DNA of 64,000 bases from Isoptericola chiayiensis (GTDB lineage Bacteria; Actinomycetota; Actinomycetes; Actinomycetales; Cellulomonadaceae), in assembly GCF_013149805.1 (NCBI RefSeq), contig NZ_JABEZT010000005.1, positions 86,420 through 150,419 on the forward strand, read 5' to 3'. Positions 38,372 to 47,000 of the stretch are shown here, in pieces. Under the pieces are notes generated by a model, which was not told where the DNA came from, did no database searches, and worked only from the letters and a program-made list of their open reading frames with translations. Both the position numbers and the translations under genes were made by a program. Position 1 is the stretch's first letter. The number at the start of each line of letters is the position of its first letter.

Positions 38372-38509
38372 TCAGAGGTCAGAGGCGAAAGACTGCAGCA
38401 GCGGCAGTGCAACAACGACAACGGCAGCGAGGAACAGGACCCCGACGATTGTTCCCAAGATCCACCGGATGTTCCGCCGTCGAGCCGGGGCCGCCATGTT
38501 CCTGGTCAT
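38372..38509 (-). CDS. Possible 45-aa single-pass membrane protein
   Basis: From ATG 38509 an open frame encodes a basic N-terminus (MTRNMAAPARRRNIRW) and one strong hydrophobic segment (ILGTIVGVLFLAAVVVV), ending SFASDL. The basic-then-hydrophobic pattern fits a small membrane protein. No convincing ribosome site is visible, so this is a candidate. It lies just outside the left island junction, on the side that was the original downstream flank of the tRNA gene. Confidence 0.4.
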   Translation of the reverse strand: MTRNMAAPARRRNIRWILGTIVGVLFLAAVVVVALPLLQSFASDL

Positions 38510-38536
38510 GCCGCGAGTCTAGGTAGAACCGAGCAT

Positions 38537-38607
38537 GGGGAACGACGAAGGGCCCCGGACCGGTGTCTCACCTGGTCAGGGGCCCTTCGGGTGGCGGTAG
38601 CGGTGGG
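38537..38607. repeat. Left island junction (attL): duplicate of tRNA-Ser 3' end and terminator stem
   Basis: Positions 38579-38607 (29 bp) are identical to 54608-54636, which cover the last 16 nt of the tRNA-Ser gene and its 3' flank (core TGGCGGTAGCGGTGGG). A second block, 38537-38556 (20 bp), matches 54566-54585. Between the blocks the loop differs. The hairpin arms GAAGGGCCCC (38547-38556) and GGGGCCCTTC (38579-38588) look like the tRNA's original terminator, now cut off from its gene. Confidence 0.9.
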
Positions 38608-38790
38608 GTTCGGTTGCGGCCTTGTACGCTGCTCGCTGCGGTAGCTCGATGTCGGTCCTGACCTGGGTCGACGCTACGACTTCGTGCAGACGAGGCTGAT
38701 CGCTCTTGGACTCGATCTGACATCAAACCGCAGGGCGAGTGAAGACCGCTCCGCGTTGGGGACACGATCGGCATGTCACGCCGGGCCAGT

Positions 38791-38834
38791 GTTGCGCAAT
38801 ATTCGACCACATGTGTGGTAGCGTAAGGCGCAAC
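38791..38834. promoter_or_regulatory. Nested inverted repeats upstream of the ImmA/IrrE module
   Basis: GTTGCGC (38791-38797) pairs with GCGCAAC (38828-38834), and inside it CCACA-TG-TGTGG (38807-38818) is a perfect palindrome. They lie 18-62 bp ahead of the first gene of the module, whose partner protein has a Cro/CI-type helix-turn-helix. An operator for that protein is the likely role. Confidence 0.5.
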
Positions 38835-38852
38835 CTAGTTATGGAGGCTCCT

Positions 38853-39509
38853 ATGGCCATCGCCACCATCGCGCTGCCCGCTGGCGAAGGTGACGAGCGT
38901 CGCCTCAGCGCCTTCGGTCTGACGACGGAAACGCTCCACACGGCACTCCGTCCTGGCTTGTCAAGGGCGGCCAACCGCACTGCGATGGCGCTCCCATCTT
39001 CCGCGGGCACGGACATTTACCACGACACGATGGAACAGCTCGCGCTGGCTCTCGCTGATGCGGGCTGGAAGCTCGTGTGGGTCGAGCGCCAGCCTCGTCT
39101 TCTACATCCGGACGCCCTCATCGCGTTCACCCTCGCCTCGGGTACCAACGTGGCCAATCCCGACCGCCGTAAGGCACCGCGCACGCGAAAGAAGGGCAAG
39201 GCGACGCGCAACTCGTTGGCGGCCCCGCAGATCGCGGTCCTGCCCATCTTCGATGAGCCCGCCGAGGAGCAGGACTCCGCCTTGGTTGCGGCTGCTACTC
39301 AGGCGCCACTGTGGTTCCTAGTTCACGAGCGAACCGACCGTGGCCTCAACCTGGAGTTCTCCCGTCCGGCCGAGATGACGGAGGCCGGTGCAGTCGTGGC
39401 GTGGGACGAGCGCATCCTGATCGGCTTCCTAGATCTTGATGGCGACCTGTCGATCTTCGACAACCCCGACGACGGTGACTTCGACGTGCCCGTCACGCCT
39501 CGCCGTTAG
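38853..39509 (+). CDS. Hypothetical protein encoded with XRE-ImmA/IrrE protein
   Basis: The 218-aa protein is not recognised. It has no signal or membrane segment. Residues about 95-120 form a basic patch (DRRKAPRTRKKGKATR) in the middle; the C-terminus is acidic (DLDGDLSIFDNPDDGDFDVP). ATG 38853 follows GGAGG by 5 nt. It ends 17 bp before the HTH-metallopeptidase gene, so the two form an operon. That arrangement is like RosmerTA-type toxin-antitoxin defence, where such a partner is the toxin. This is a guess from layout, not from sequence similarity. Confidence 0.75.
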   Translation: MAIATIALPAGEGDERRLSAFGLTTETLHTALRPGLSRAANRTAMALPSSAGTDIYHDTMEQLALALADAGWKLVWVERQPRLLHPDALIAFTLASGTNVANPDRRKAPRTRKKGKATRNSLAAPQIAVLPIFDEPAEEQDSALVAAATQAPLWFLVHERTDRGLNLEFSRPAEMTEAGAVVAWDERILIGFLDLDGDLSIFDNPDDGDFDVPVTPRR

Positions 39510-39526
39510 TTACCGGCCGACCCACC

Positions 39527-40558
39527 ATGTTCTCCCCACAACGCCTGAAGCTGGCGCGCCAGCGCCTTGGGCTAACGCTGACTGCGCTTGCCGAGAAGAG
39601 CGGCGTATCTCCTCGATCGCTCACCAATTTCGAGACCGGTGACCGGCCACCGAGTGACGAGTCAATCGCCAAACTCGCTGGTGCGCTCTCCGTGCCGTCG
39701 TCCTTCTTTGAGCGTGAACCGCTGGAGGCTGTCCCCGCTGACGCGGCGAGCTTCCGCAAGCTCAGCAAGACCACCGCCACTCGGCGAGACGCAGTGCTCG
39801 CCGCTGCAAGTCTGACGGTGGAGTTCTACGAGCACATGGCATCACGGTTTACGTTGCCAGGCGCAGACATTCCCACGCTCGACAAGTTCGAGCCAGAGCA
39901 AGCCGCCGAACTCGTGCGGCGGCGATGGAACCTGGGTGATCGCCCGATCTCCAATCTCGTTCATCTACTGGAGTCCAAGGGTGTCCGCGTCGCTGCGCTT
40001 CGACACGAGTACAGCGACATCGACGCCTTCTGCTTCCTCCGAGATGGAACGCCGTACGTCTTCCTCAATACGTCTAAGTCGGGTGAACGCCAGCGATTCG
40101 ATGCTGCGCACGAGCTGGGACATCTCGTCTTGCACAGCGACATTGAGATGGACCCGAGCACCTCCAAGGAACGTGAGGCAGAGGCGAATCGCTTCGCCGC
40201 CGGTTTCCTCATGCCCAAGAGCGCGGTGCTCGCTCAGTCGATGCGCGCCGCCAGCCTCGACCGTGTCCTCGCCGGACGGTCATACTGGCGCGTCTCCGCG
40301 ATGGCGCTTACGCACCGTCTCCAGGAACTGCACTTGCTCAACAAGTGGCAGTACCGGACGATGTGCGTGACGCTGTCAGACCAGGGCTACAGGTCATCTG
40401 AGCCAGGCGGCATCATCCCCGAGACCTCCCAGCTCCTCCGCAAGGTCATGTACGGCTCGACTAGCAAGGTCACTGTTCGAGATGCCTCCGTCGCGCTGGA
40501 TCTCAACCCAGAGGATGTGCGGAGTTTCGTGCGTGATCTCGTGCCCGTCGCCGCGTAG
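39527..40558 (+). CDS. XRE-family HTH protein with ImmA/IrrE metallopeptidase domain
   Basis: The 343-aa protein has a Cro/CI helix-turn-helix (about 5-60: LKLARQRLGLTLTALAEKSG) and a zinc metallopeptidase domain with HELGH (195-199) and the third-ligand helix EREAEANRFAAGFLMP. ImmA/IrrE proteins cleave or bind repressors to switch on mobile-element or stress genes; in TA-type systems the same fusion is the antitoxin. Its likely partner is the 218-aa protein encoded just upstream. Confidence 0.9.
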   Translation: MFSPQRLKLARQRLGLTLTALAEKSGVSPRSLTNFETGDRPPSDESIAKLAGALSVPSSFFEREPLEAVPADAASFRKLSKTTATRRDAVLAAASLTVEFYEHMASRFTLPGADIPTLDKFEPEQAAELVRRRWNLGDRPISNLVHLLESKGVRVAALRHEYSDIDAFCFLRDGTPYVFLNTSKSGERQRFDAAHELGHLVLHSDIEMDPSTSKEREAEANRFAAGFLMPKSAVLAQSMRAASLDRVLAGRSYWRVSAMALTHRLQELHLLNKWQYRTMCVTLSDQGYRSSEPGGIIPETSQLLRKVMYGSTSKVTVRDASVALDLNPEDVRSFVRDLVPVAA

Positions 40559-40655
40559 AAGCCGCGCAAGCGGCGATGTCGGAGCACGCCCGTAGCGTTG
40601 ATCTTGAGACTCGGAAGCCCGTGCAGCCAGCCCGCCACCAGCAAGGAGAACATCA

Positions 40656-41564
40656 GTGAGCAGCCCGAGTGACAATCGGTCGGTCTTCGTCGTGCACGGA
40701 CGCAATGAGGCGCTCCGTAAGGCCATGTTCGAATTCCTCCGCAGTATCAACCTGTCTCCTATGGAGTGGACGGCTGCCGTCGAGTTGACGGGCGAGGGGT
40801 CCCCGTACATCGGCCAGGTGCTCGACGCCGCGTTCGAGCACGCCACCGCCGTCGTCGTGCTCATGACTCCCGACGAGGTCGCCTACTTGCAGCCGCGCTA
40901 CGCGAATGGCGAAGGCGACGTCGAGACCCAGCCCGCAGCACAGGCTCGGCCCAACGTTCTCTTCGAGGCGGGCATGGCTCTGGGTCGTGATGCGAAGCGC
41001 ACCGTGCTCGTCGAGGTCGGAGAGGTGCGCCCGTTCAGCGACGTCGCCGGCCGCCACGCGATCCGGCTGAGTAACTCCACCGCCAGCCGTCAGGCGCTCG
41101 CAAACAGGCTCAAGACCGCAGGCTGTGGCGTCGATCTGGCCGGCACAGACTGGCACGCCACTGGCGACTTCACTGCGCCGCCATCGCCTGGAGACGGCCT
41201 CGCACTCGGGCGACGCCTGCCGAGCGCGGCGCCAGCCAGGAAGCCGATCGACTTCGATCTCAAGTACTTCAACAAGAGTGGGAACCGCATCGACAAGCTC
41301 CAGGTGATCAACCGGGGTACGGAGACGGCCTACGATGTCATCCTCACCGTCCCGGAAAATGCTGCTCTCGACATGAGAGCCAGCGGCAACCCCTCGATCC
41401 CCAAGATCCCCGGCGCCGGACGCTCGGTCACCATCGACGTGATGAGCTACCGACGATTTATGGGCAACGGCGGCAAAGACGATGCCTTCGATATCACGAT
41501 CACCGCTCGCACCGATAGTGGTGAGCAGTACACCCAAGACGTGTTTCTCGATCTGAACGGATGA
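40656..41564 (+). CDS. TIR-like (CAP12/Pycsar-effector type) protein with C-terminal beta domain
   Basis: The 302-aa protein starts at GTG 40656, 7 nt after AAGGAG. VFVVHGRNEALRKAMFEFL (10-28) and PNVLFEAGMALGRD (99-112, Glu104) are the first strand and the catalytic-Glu region of the TIR-like domain (PF10137 type) found in NAD-cleaving defence effectors. VVVLMTPDE and RTVLVEVG supply further strands. Residues about 195-302 read as a beta-sandwich (IDKLQVINRGTETAYDVIL), possibly a sensor or oligomerisation module. No cyclase gene is nearby, so activation by a standard CBASS/Pycsar signal is not supported here. Confidence 0.82.
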   Translation: MSSPSDNRSVFVVHGRNEALRKAMFEFLRSINLSPMEWTAAVELTGEGSPYIGQVLDAAFEHATAVVVLMTPDEVAYLQPRYANGEGDVETQPAAQARPNVLFEAGMALGRDAKRTVLVEVGEVRPFSDVAGRHAIRLSNSTASRQALANRLKTAGCGVDLAGTDWHATGDFTAPPSPGDGLALGRRLPSAAPARKPIDFDLKYFNKSGNRIDKLQVINRGTETAYDVILTVPENAALDMRASGNPSIPKIPGAGRSVTIDVMSYRRFMGNGGKDDAFDITITARTDSGEQYTQDVFLDLNG

Positions 41565-42037
41565 CGACGATGGACGAAGAGATCCGAGTGCCTGTGAGCC
41601 TCCCCCTCGACAGTGAAGGCTTCCTTCGCCGCGAGTGCCCAACCTGCGAACGCGAGTTCAAGTGGTTCAGCCACAATGAAGGCGATCCGAACGCTGAACC
41701 GGCGACGCAGTACTTCTGTCCGCTCTGCGGCGTGCCGTCTGGCCTCGACTCGTGGTGGACACCTGCCCAGCTCGAGTACGGCTACGGCAACGCAGGAGGA
41801 GCGATCGACGAGGCTGTCAATGACATTATGGCCGACATGTTCAAGGGCGTGAAGGGTCTCACTTACAAGCCGAACCCGTCGTTCAGCTTGGAGATCGAGA
41901 CACCCGATCCGCTGATCGAGCCGGACGACATGGTGATGGTTGAGCCGCCGTGCCATCCCAATGAACCACTGAAGGTGCCGGAGGACTCGACAGAGCGGAT
42001 CTACTGCCTCATCTGCGGATCGGCGTTCGCCGCATAG
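41561..42037 (+). CDS. Double zinc-ribbon protein coupled to the TIR-like gene
   Basis: The 158-aa protein has two cysteine sets: CPTC (27-30) with CPLC, and a C-terminal PCHPNEP with YCLICGSAF. They suggest one or two zinc ribbons around an acidic middle region. The ATG overlaps the stop of the TIR-like gene by 4 bp (ATGA), so the products are made together. No family is recognised. It could be the sensor, regulator or immunity partner of the TIR-like protein. Confidence 0.78.
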   Translation: MTTMDEEIRVPVSLPLDSEGFLRRECPTCEREFKWFSHNEGDPNAEPATQYFCPLCGVPSGLDSWWTPAQLEYGYGNAGGAIDEAVNDIMADMFKGVKGLTYKPNPSFSLEIETPDPLIEPDDMVMVEPPCHPNEPLKVPEDSTERIYCLICGSAFAA

Positions 42038-42086
42038 AGCACCACTCGCGATCTCCCGTAGATGTGCGAACGATTTCGTGTTTAGC

Positions 42087-42113
42087 GGCTCATCCGATCT
42101 GAGGGTGTAGCCG
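42087..42113. repeat. ISL3 left inverted repeat
   Basis: This 27-bp terminal repeat is a perfect reverse complement of 43492-43518. The transposase stop codon (42090-42092) lies inside it. Confidence 0.95.
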
Positions 42114-43408
42114 GGGTCTGAAGCCTCCGGCTTCCAGGAGCGATCGGGCGATGTAGTGGGTCAGGTTGCGGAAGCCGAGGGCGGAGCCGCGTAGGTGTTC
42201 GAGACGGCCGTTGATGGCCTCGGTGGGGCCGTTGCTGGTGCCGGGCAGGTCGAAGAACGCCAGCACGTCGGCGGCGCGCTTGGTCAGGGTCCGTCCGAGG
42301 GTGACGAGTTCGCTCAGCGCGGCGGGAACGCCGCGGCTCACCGAGTCGATCACGGCGTTCATCAGGGTTCGGCCCTGGGCGCGGTCGGGGTGTCGGTAGG
42401 CGGTGATCATGCGCTGGTAGATGCCCCAGGTCGCCTCGACTTCGATGTGCTCCTCGCTGGCGAACAGCGCGTCGATCCTGACGGCCTGCTTGTCGGTGAG
42501 GAGGTCGGTTCCGGTGTGCAGGGTCCGCCGGGCGCGGTAGAGCGGATCCTTGGCGCGGCCGCGGTGGCCGTGCAGATCGAGCTGGACTCGGCGGCGGCAG
42601 CGGTCCAGGGCGTCGCCGGCCAGCTTCACGACGTGGAACGGGTCCATGACTGCGGTCGCGTCGGGCAGTTCTTCGGCCGCGGCGGTCTTGAACCCGGTGA
42701 AGCCGTCCATCGCGACGACCTCGATGCCGTCGCGCCAGGTCTTCGGGCGGGCGGCGAGCCAGGACTTGAACGCACTCTTGGAGCGCCCCTCGACCATGTC
42801 GAGCAGACGGGCGGGTCCGGTGCCGTCACGGATCGGGGTCAGGTCGATGACCACGGTCACGTACTTCTCCCCGCGGCGGGTGTGCCGCCACCCGTGCTCG
42901 TCGACGCCGATCACGCGGGCACCGTCGAAGCGCGCGTCGTCATCGATCAGGACCCGGTGACCCTCGGCGAGGACGGCCTCGTTCGCGGTATCCCACGACA
43001 CGTCCAGAGCCTCGGCGATCCTGGCGACCGTCAGATGCTGGGCCACCAGGGCGACCAACGCCCAGCGCACCGCCGCCCGCGACAACTTCGCCCGTGGCTC
43101 GGCCGCTCTCGTGGTGTCCTGACGCCACACTCGTCGGCAGGTCGCGCAGCGGTAGCGACGCACCCTGATCAGCAGCGTCGTGGGTCGCCACCCGAACGGC
43201 TCGTGCGCGAGCACCCTCGAGACGGTGTCACGCACGACGCCCTCGGCGCCGCACCCGCGGCAGAACGCGTCGTCCTCGCGCGGGCTACGACGCGACACTC
43301 CAGCACCGCCCGATCGGGCTCCAGACGTTGCCCGGTCACGACCAGGCCGAGCTCGTCGAGGCGGCAGAACGTGGTCAGGTCAGGGCTGTGGAAGGTAGCG
43401 TCGCTCAC
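42090..43408 (-). pseudogene. ISL3-family transposase with apparent frameshift
   Basis: The family N-terminus (VSDATFHSPDLTTFCRLDEL) starts at GTG 43408 in one frame and runs to about VLECRVVAR. The rest, from EDDAFCRGCGAEGVVRD onward (zinc finger, then DDE core with VIGVDEHGWRH and MDGFTGFK), is in another frame. Removing one base near 43277-43283 (CGCGCG run) joins them. The downstream frame alone could start at GTG 43298 (402 aa) and lacks about 40 N-terminal residues. Either it is inactive, or the run carries a sequencing error, or frameshifting occurs. Confidence 0.8.
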
Positions 43409-43491
43409 GTCGAGGTCTTCTGGATGGGTTGGTGTAGGAACCCCCATCATCAGGGGACCTCGACCCACATCCCGACCCGGTCACCCCACTA

Positions 43492-43518
43492 CGGCTACAC
43501 CCTCAGATCGGATGAGCC
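43492..43518. repeat. ISL3 right inverted repeat
   Basis: This is the perfect 27-bp partner of the left end. It also contains the stop of the truncated AlbA_2-like frame that reads into the element. Confidence 0.95.
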
Positions 43519-44015
43519 TGTTTAGCCTTCCGGCATGAGCGCACAGGCGCCCTACACGCCATCCGACGTCGAGCTCGCCATCGCCGCCGACCTCCGCACC
43601 CACTTTGACCTGACGGTGGGGGGCGCGCAGCGAGCGGAGCGAGCGAAGCGCGGGGTCTCGCAGCGATAGCCGGCCGGCGCACCGAGCGCGGCGGAGCCGT
43701 CAGGCTCGGCTCAGCGCCCTGCTCGATCTGCCGCTTGAGGCTGTCCAGGTGCGCAGGGTCGAGACGGTAGTCCGTGCCGATGACAGTGCGCGACTTGTCG
43801 TGTACGCCGAACACGAGCCAGCCCGCCTCGGCCCCGCGAAGGTTCGCTTCGTTCGACAGGGCCGAGACATACTTGCCGATCTTGTCCGTCGAGAAGTCGT
43901 CGTTGGCGTCCTTGAACTCGACGACCTCGTTCTCCCACGCCGCGGTGAGCCGATCGAGGAGGCGCACGAGCTCGCCCTGCGTCATGTCGGGTATCTGATC
44001 CATGTCGTCCGCCAT
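43503..44015 (-). pseudogene. Truncated AlbA_2 (Schlafen-like) DNA-binding domain gene
   Basis: Starting at ATG 44015, which overlaps the hsdR stop, the frame encodes WENEVVEFKDANDDFSTDKI and AGWLVFGVHDKSRTVIGTDY, the AlbA_2 domain core. After about residue 100 (near 43.70 kb) it becomes basic low-complexity sequence and ends inside the IS right end. Full-length relatives run several hundred residues and often accompany type I restriction genes. The gene is thus a 3'-deleted remnant, cut before the IS boundary. Confidence 0.75.
43535..43669 (+). CDS. Short orphan frame next to the IS, possibly a truncated gene
   Basis: The 44-aa frame (MSAQAPYTPSDVELAIAADL) looks like the genuine N-terminus of a protein for about 28 residues, then runs into basic low-complexity sequence (GAQRAERAKRGV) encoded by the repeats CGAGCGGAGCGAGCGAAGCG. 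It converges with the broken AlbA_2 gene. Both lose their 3' ends at about 43.62-43.70 kb, which suggests a deletion junction. Confidence 0.35.
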   Translation: MSAQAPYTPSDVELAIAADLRTHFDLTVGGAQRAERAKRGVSQR

Positions 44016-47000
44016 CACGCCAGGTCGAAGAACCGCTCGAAGAACGCGGTCAGCTTGTCGATCACGGTCTGCTTCTTGGCCCCGTGGCCGCCGCCGGCGC
44101 CCCGGCCGAACCGGGACACGGGTGGCAGGATCTTGGTGATCGCGGTGCCGGTCGCCCGGACTGCCCCGTCACGGAACGCGGCGTCGATGAATGCGCGCGT
44201 GGGTTCGGGTTTGAGGTTCTCTTCGGCGATGATCCTCATCAGCTCGGCCTCCCGCTTGGCCGCGACGTACGCACGCCACTCGTCGGCAACGTGTTCGTCG
44301 AGGGAGATCCGGTCGACGAACTCCTCGATGAGGTCCTTCTTGTTACGCAGGGTCGGCGAGGAGTCGATGGCGCGGTCGATGCTTGCCTTGATCTCGGAGT
44401 CCTCGCCGTCGCCGCGTGCGGCTCGGTACTGCTCGACGAGCATGAGGATGTAGTCGACGTTGATCTCGACCTGCTTGATCAGCTCGATCTCGAAGGTCAC
44501 ATCGTCGTTGATTGACTCTCGCTCGGCGGCCTGCCGACCGCGCCGGGCGTTCCACAACTCGAGGTAGACGGACTGGAAGTCTTGCCGGTCCCGCTCGGAC
44601 AGGATGTCGGCCCCGGCGAACTCGTCGAACGACACCAGGATGTTGCGTAGCCGCAGGATCGCGCCGAACAGGGCGATGAAGTCCTTCGCGGCCTGCTCCC
44701 CGACCGGCATCTGACCAGGAACGAACTGCTCGCGCAGCTCGGTGACCTTGTCGGCGTACTCGCCGAAGTACTCCGCGTACGGCGCCAGGAGCACGGTGCT
44801 GGTGGCGTCCTTGTTCCCGAACAGCGCCAGCGCGTCCTGGGTCTCTTGTTCGAGGTTCCGGAACGAGACGATGTTGCCGTACGTCTTGACCGAGTTGAGG
44901 ATGCGGTTGGTCCGCGAGTACGCCTGGATGAGCCCGTGGGCGCGCAGGTTCTTGTCCACCCACAGCGTGTTCATCGTGGTCGCGTCGAACCCGGTGAGGA
45001 ACATGTTGACGACGATGACCAGGTCGATCTCGCGGTTCTTCATCCGCAAGGACAGGTCCTTGTAGTAGTTCTGAAACTTCTCGGCGGACGTGTCGAACGA
45101 CGTGCCGAACATGTCGTTGTAGTCCTGGATCGCGTCCTCGAGAAAGTCCCGCGACAAGGCGTCGAGGCCGTCGGTCTCGAACTCCTCCTCGCCCAGCAGC
45201 CCGCTGGCGTCCTCGGAGGGCGACTCGTTGGCGGCGTAGGAGAAGATCAGCCCGACCTTGAGCCGTTTGGCGTCGGGCAGGCCGCGTTCCTCCTGGACGC
45301 GAGCGAACATGTTGTAGTAGATCTTCGCTGCCTGGACCGACTCGGTCGCGAACAGGGCGTTGAACCCCGCCACCCGCCGATCTTTGAGCCGGTAGGTGGT
45401 GTTGCGGCGGGTCTTCTGGTCGAAGTGGTCCAGGGTGTATTCGACGTTGTTGCGGATGCGTCGGGGGTCCAGGCGGGCGGCGTCGGTGTCGATCGCCGCG
45501 ACCTCCTTGTCGCTGAGCCCGTCGCGCACCTTGACGGTGTTGATGTAGTCGATGCGGAACGGCAGCACATTCTTGTCGTTGATCGCGTCCACGATCGTGT
45601 ATGTGTGCAGCTTGTCGCCGAACGCCTGCGCGGTGGTGCGCAGCTTCGGGGCGCCGCCCGTGCCGGCGTTCTCGGCGAAGATCGGCGTCCCGGTGAACCC
45701 GAAGAGGTGGTACCGCTTGAACGCCCTGGTGATCGCCGTGTGCATGTCCCCGAACTGGGAGCGGTGGCACTCGTCGAAGATGATCACCACGTGCCCGCTG
45801 TAGATCGCGTGCCCGGCGTTCTGCTTGATGAACGTCGACAGCTTCTGGATCGTGGTGATGATGATCCGCGCGCCCGGGTCCTCCAACTGCCGCTTGAGCA
45901 CGGCGGTGGAGGAGTTGGAGTTGGCCGCACCCTTCTCGAACCGGTCGTACTCGCGCATGGTCTGGTAGTCGAGGTCCTTGCGGTCGACGACGAACAGCAC
46001 CTTGTCGAGCCCCTCCAGCCTCGAGGCGAGCTGCGCGGTCTTGAAGGAGGTGAGGGTCTTGCCCGAGCCGGTCGTGTGCCAAACGTACCCGCCCGCCGAC
46101 AGGGTTCCGAACCGCTTCTGGTTCGACGACGTCTCGATCCTCGTCAGGATCTGTTCCGTCGCGGCGATCTGGTACGGCCGCATCACCAGCAACATGCGGT
46201 CGGCGGTGAGCACGCAGTACTTCGTCAGGATGTTCAGCAGGGAGTGCTTGGCGAAGAACGTCTTGGTGAACCCGACCAGGTCGGTGATCGACCGGTTGGT
46301 CGCGTCCGCCCACCACGACGTGAACTCGAACGAGTTCGACGTGCGCCTCGCCGACGCCTTGCGCTTCGCCTGCTCGTCGAGGTGCGCGGCACGCACGGTG
46401 TTGGAGTAGTACTTCGTCAGCGTCCCGTTGGAGATGACGAAGAGTTGGACGTACTCAAACAGACCCGACCCGGACCAGAACGAGTCACGCTGGTAGCGGT
46501 TGATCTGGTTGAACGCCTCCCGGATGTCTACCCCGCGCCGCTTGAGCTCGACGTGCACCAGCGGAAGACCATTGACCAGGATCGTCACGTCGTACCGGTT
46601 CGCGCGCTGCGCCGGGACTCCGTCCGACGGCGCACCGGCGGGGACCTCGTACTGGTTGATCACCTGCAGCCGGTTGTTGTGGATGTGCGCCTTGTCGATC
46701 AGCGCGATGTTCTTGGTCGACCCGTCGTCCCGCTTGAACGCCTCGACGTGGTTCTCCTGGACACGGACCGTCTTCTCCCGCACCGAATCACTCGCCGACG
46801 CGATCACAGTCGAGAAGAACCGCCGCCACTCGTCATCGCTGAACGTGATGCGGTTGAGCGCCTCGAGCTGGGTGCGCAGGTTCGCGACCAGGTCCGCTTC
46901 GGAAGTGATCGGCAGGTACTCGTACGCCTGCTCCTGCAGCAGCCGGACGAGTTCGGCCTCAAGTTCGGCCTCCGACTGGTACCGCGTCGCTTCGGCCGGG

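Larger units (their letters stand above)
42087..43518. mobile_element. ISL3-family insertion sequence, 1,432 bp, with intact ends
   Basis: Perfect 27-bp terminal inverted repeats (42087-42113 and 43492-43518, ends GGCTCATCCGATCTGAGG) bound the element. An 8-bp direct repeat TGTTTAGC flanks it on both sides (42079-42086, 43519-43526), the usual ISL3 target duplication. The duplication is exact, so insertion is recent or has been preserved. It landed between the zinc-ribbon gene and the 43535 frame. Confidence 0.95.

Noticed and set aside
40656-42037. TIR-like pair as a standard CBASS or Pycsar system
   Set aside because: No CD-NTase or cyclase gene occurs next to it; the named systems require one.
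42090-43298. Transposase frame from GTG 43298 as an intact gene
   Set aside because: The family N-terminus is encoded just upstream in another frame, so the shorter frame is more likely the remainder of a frameshifted gene.
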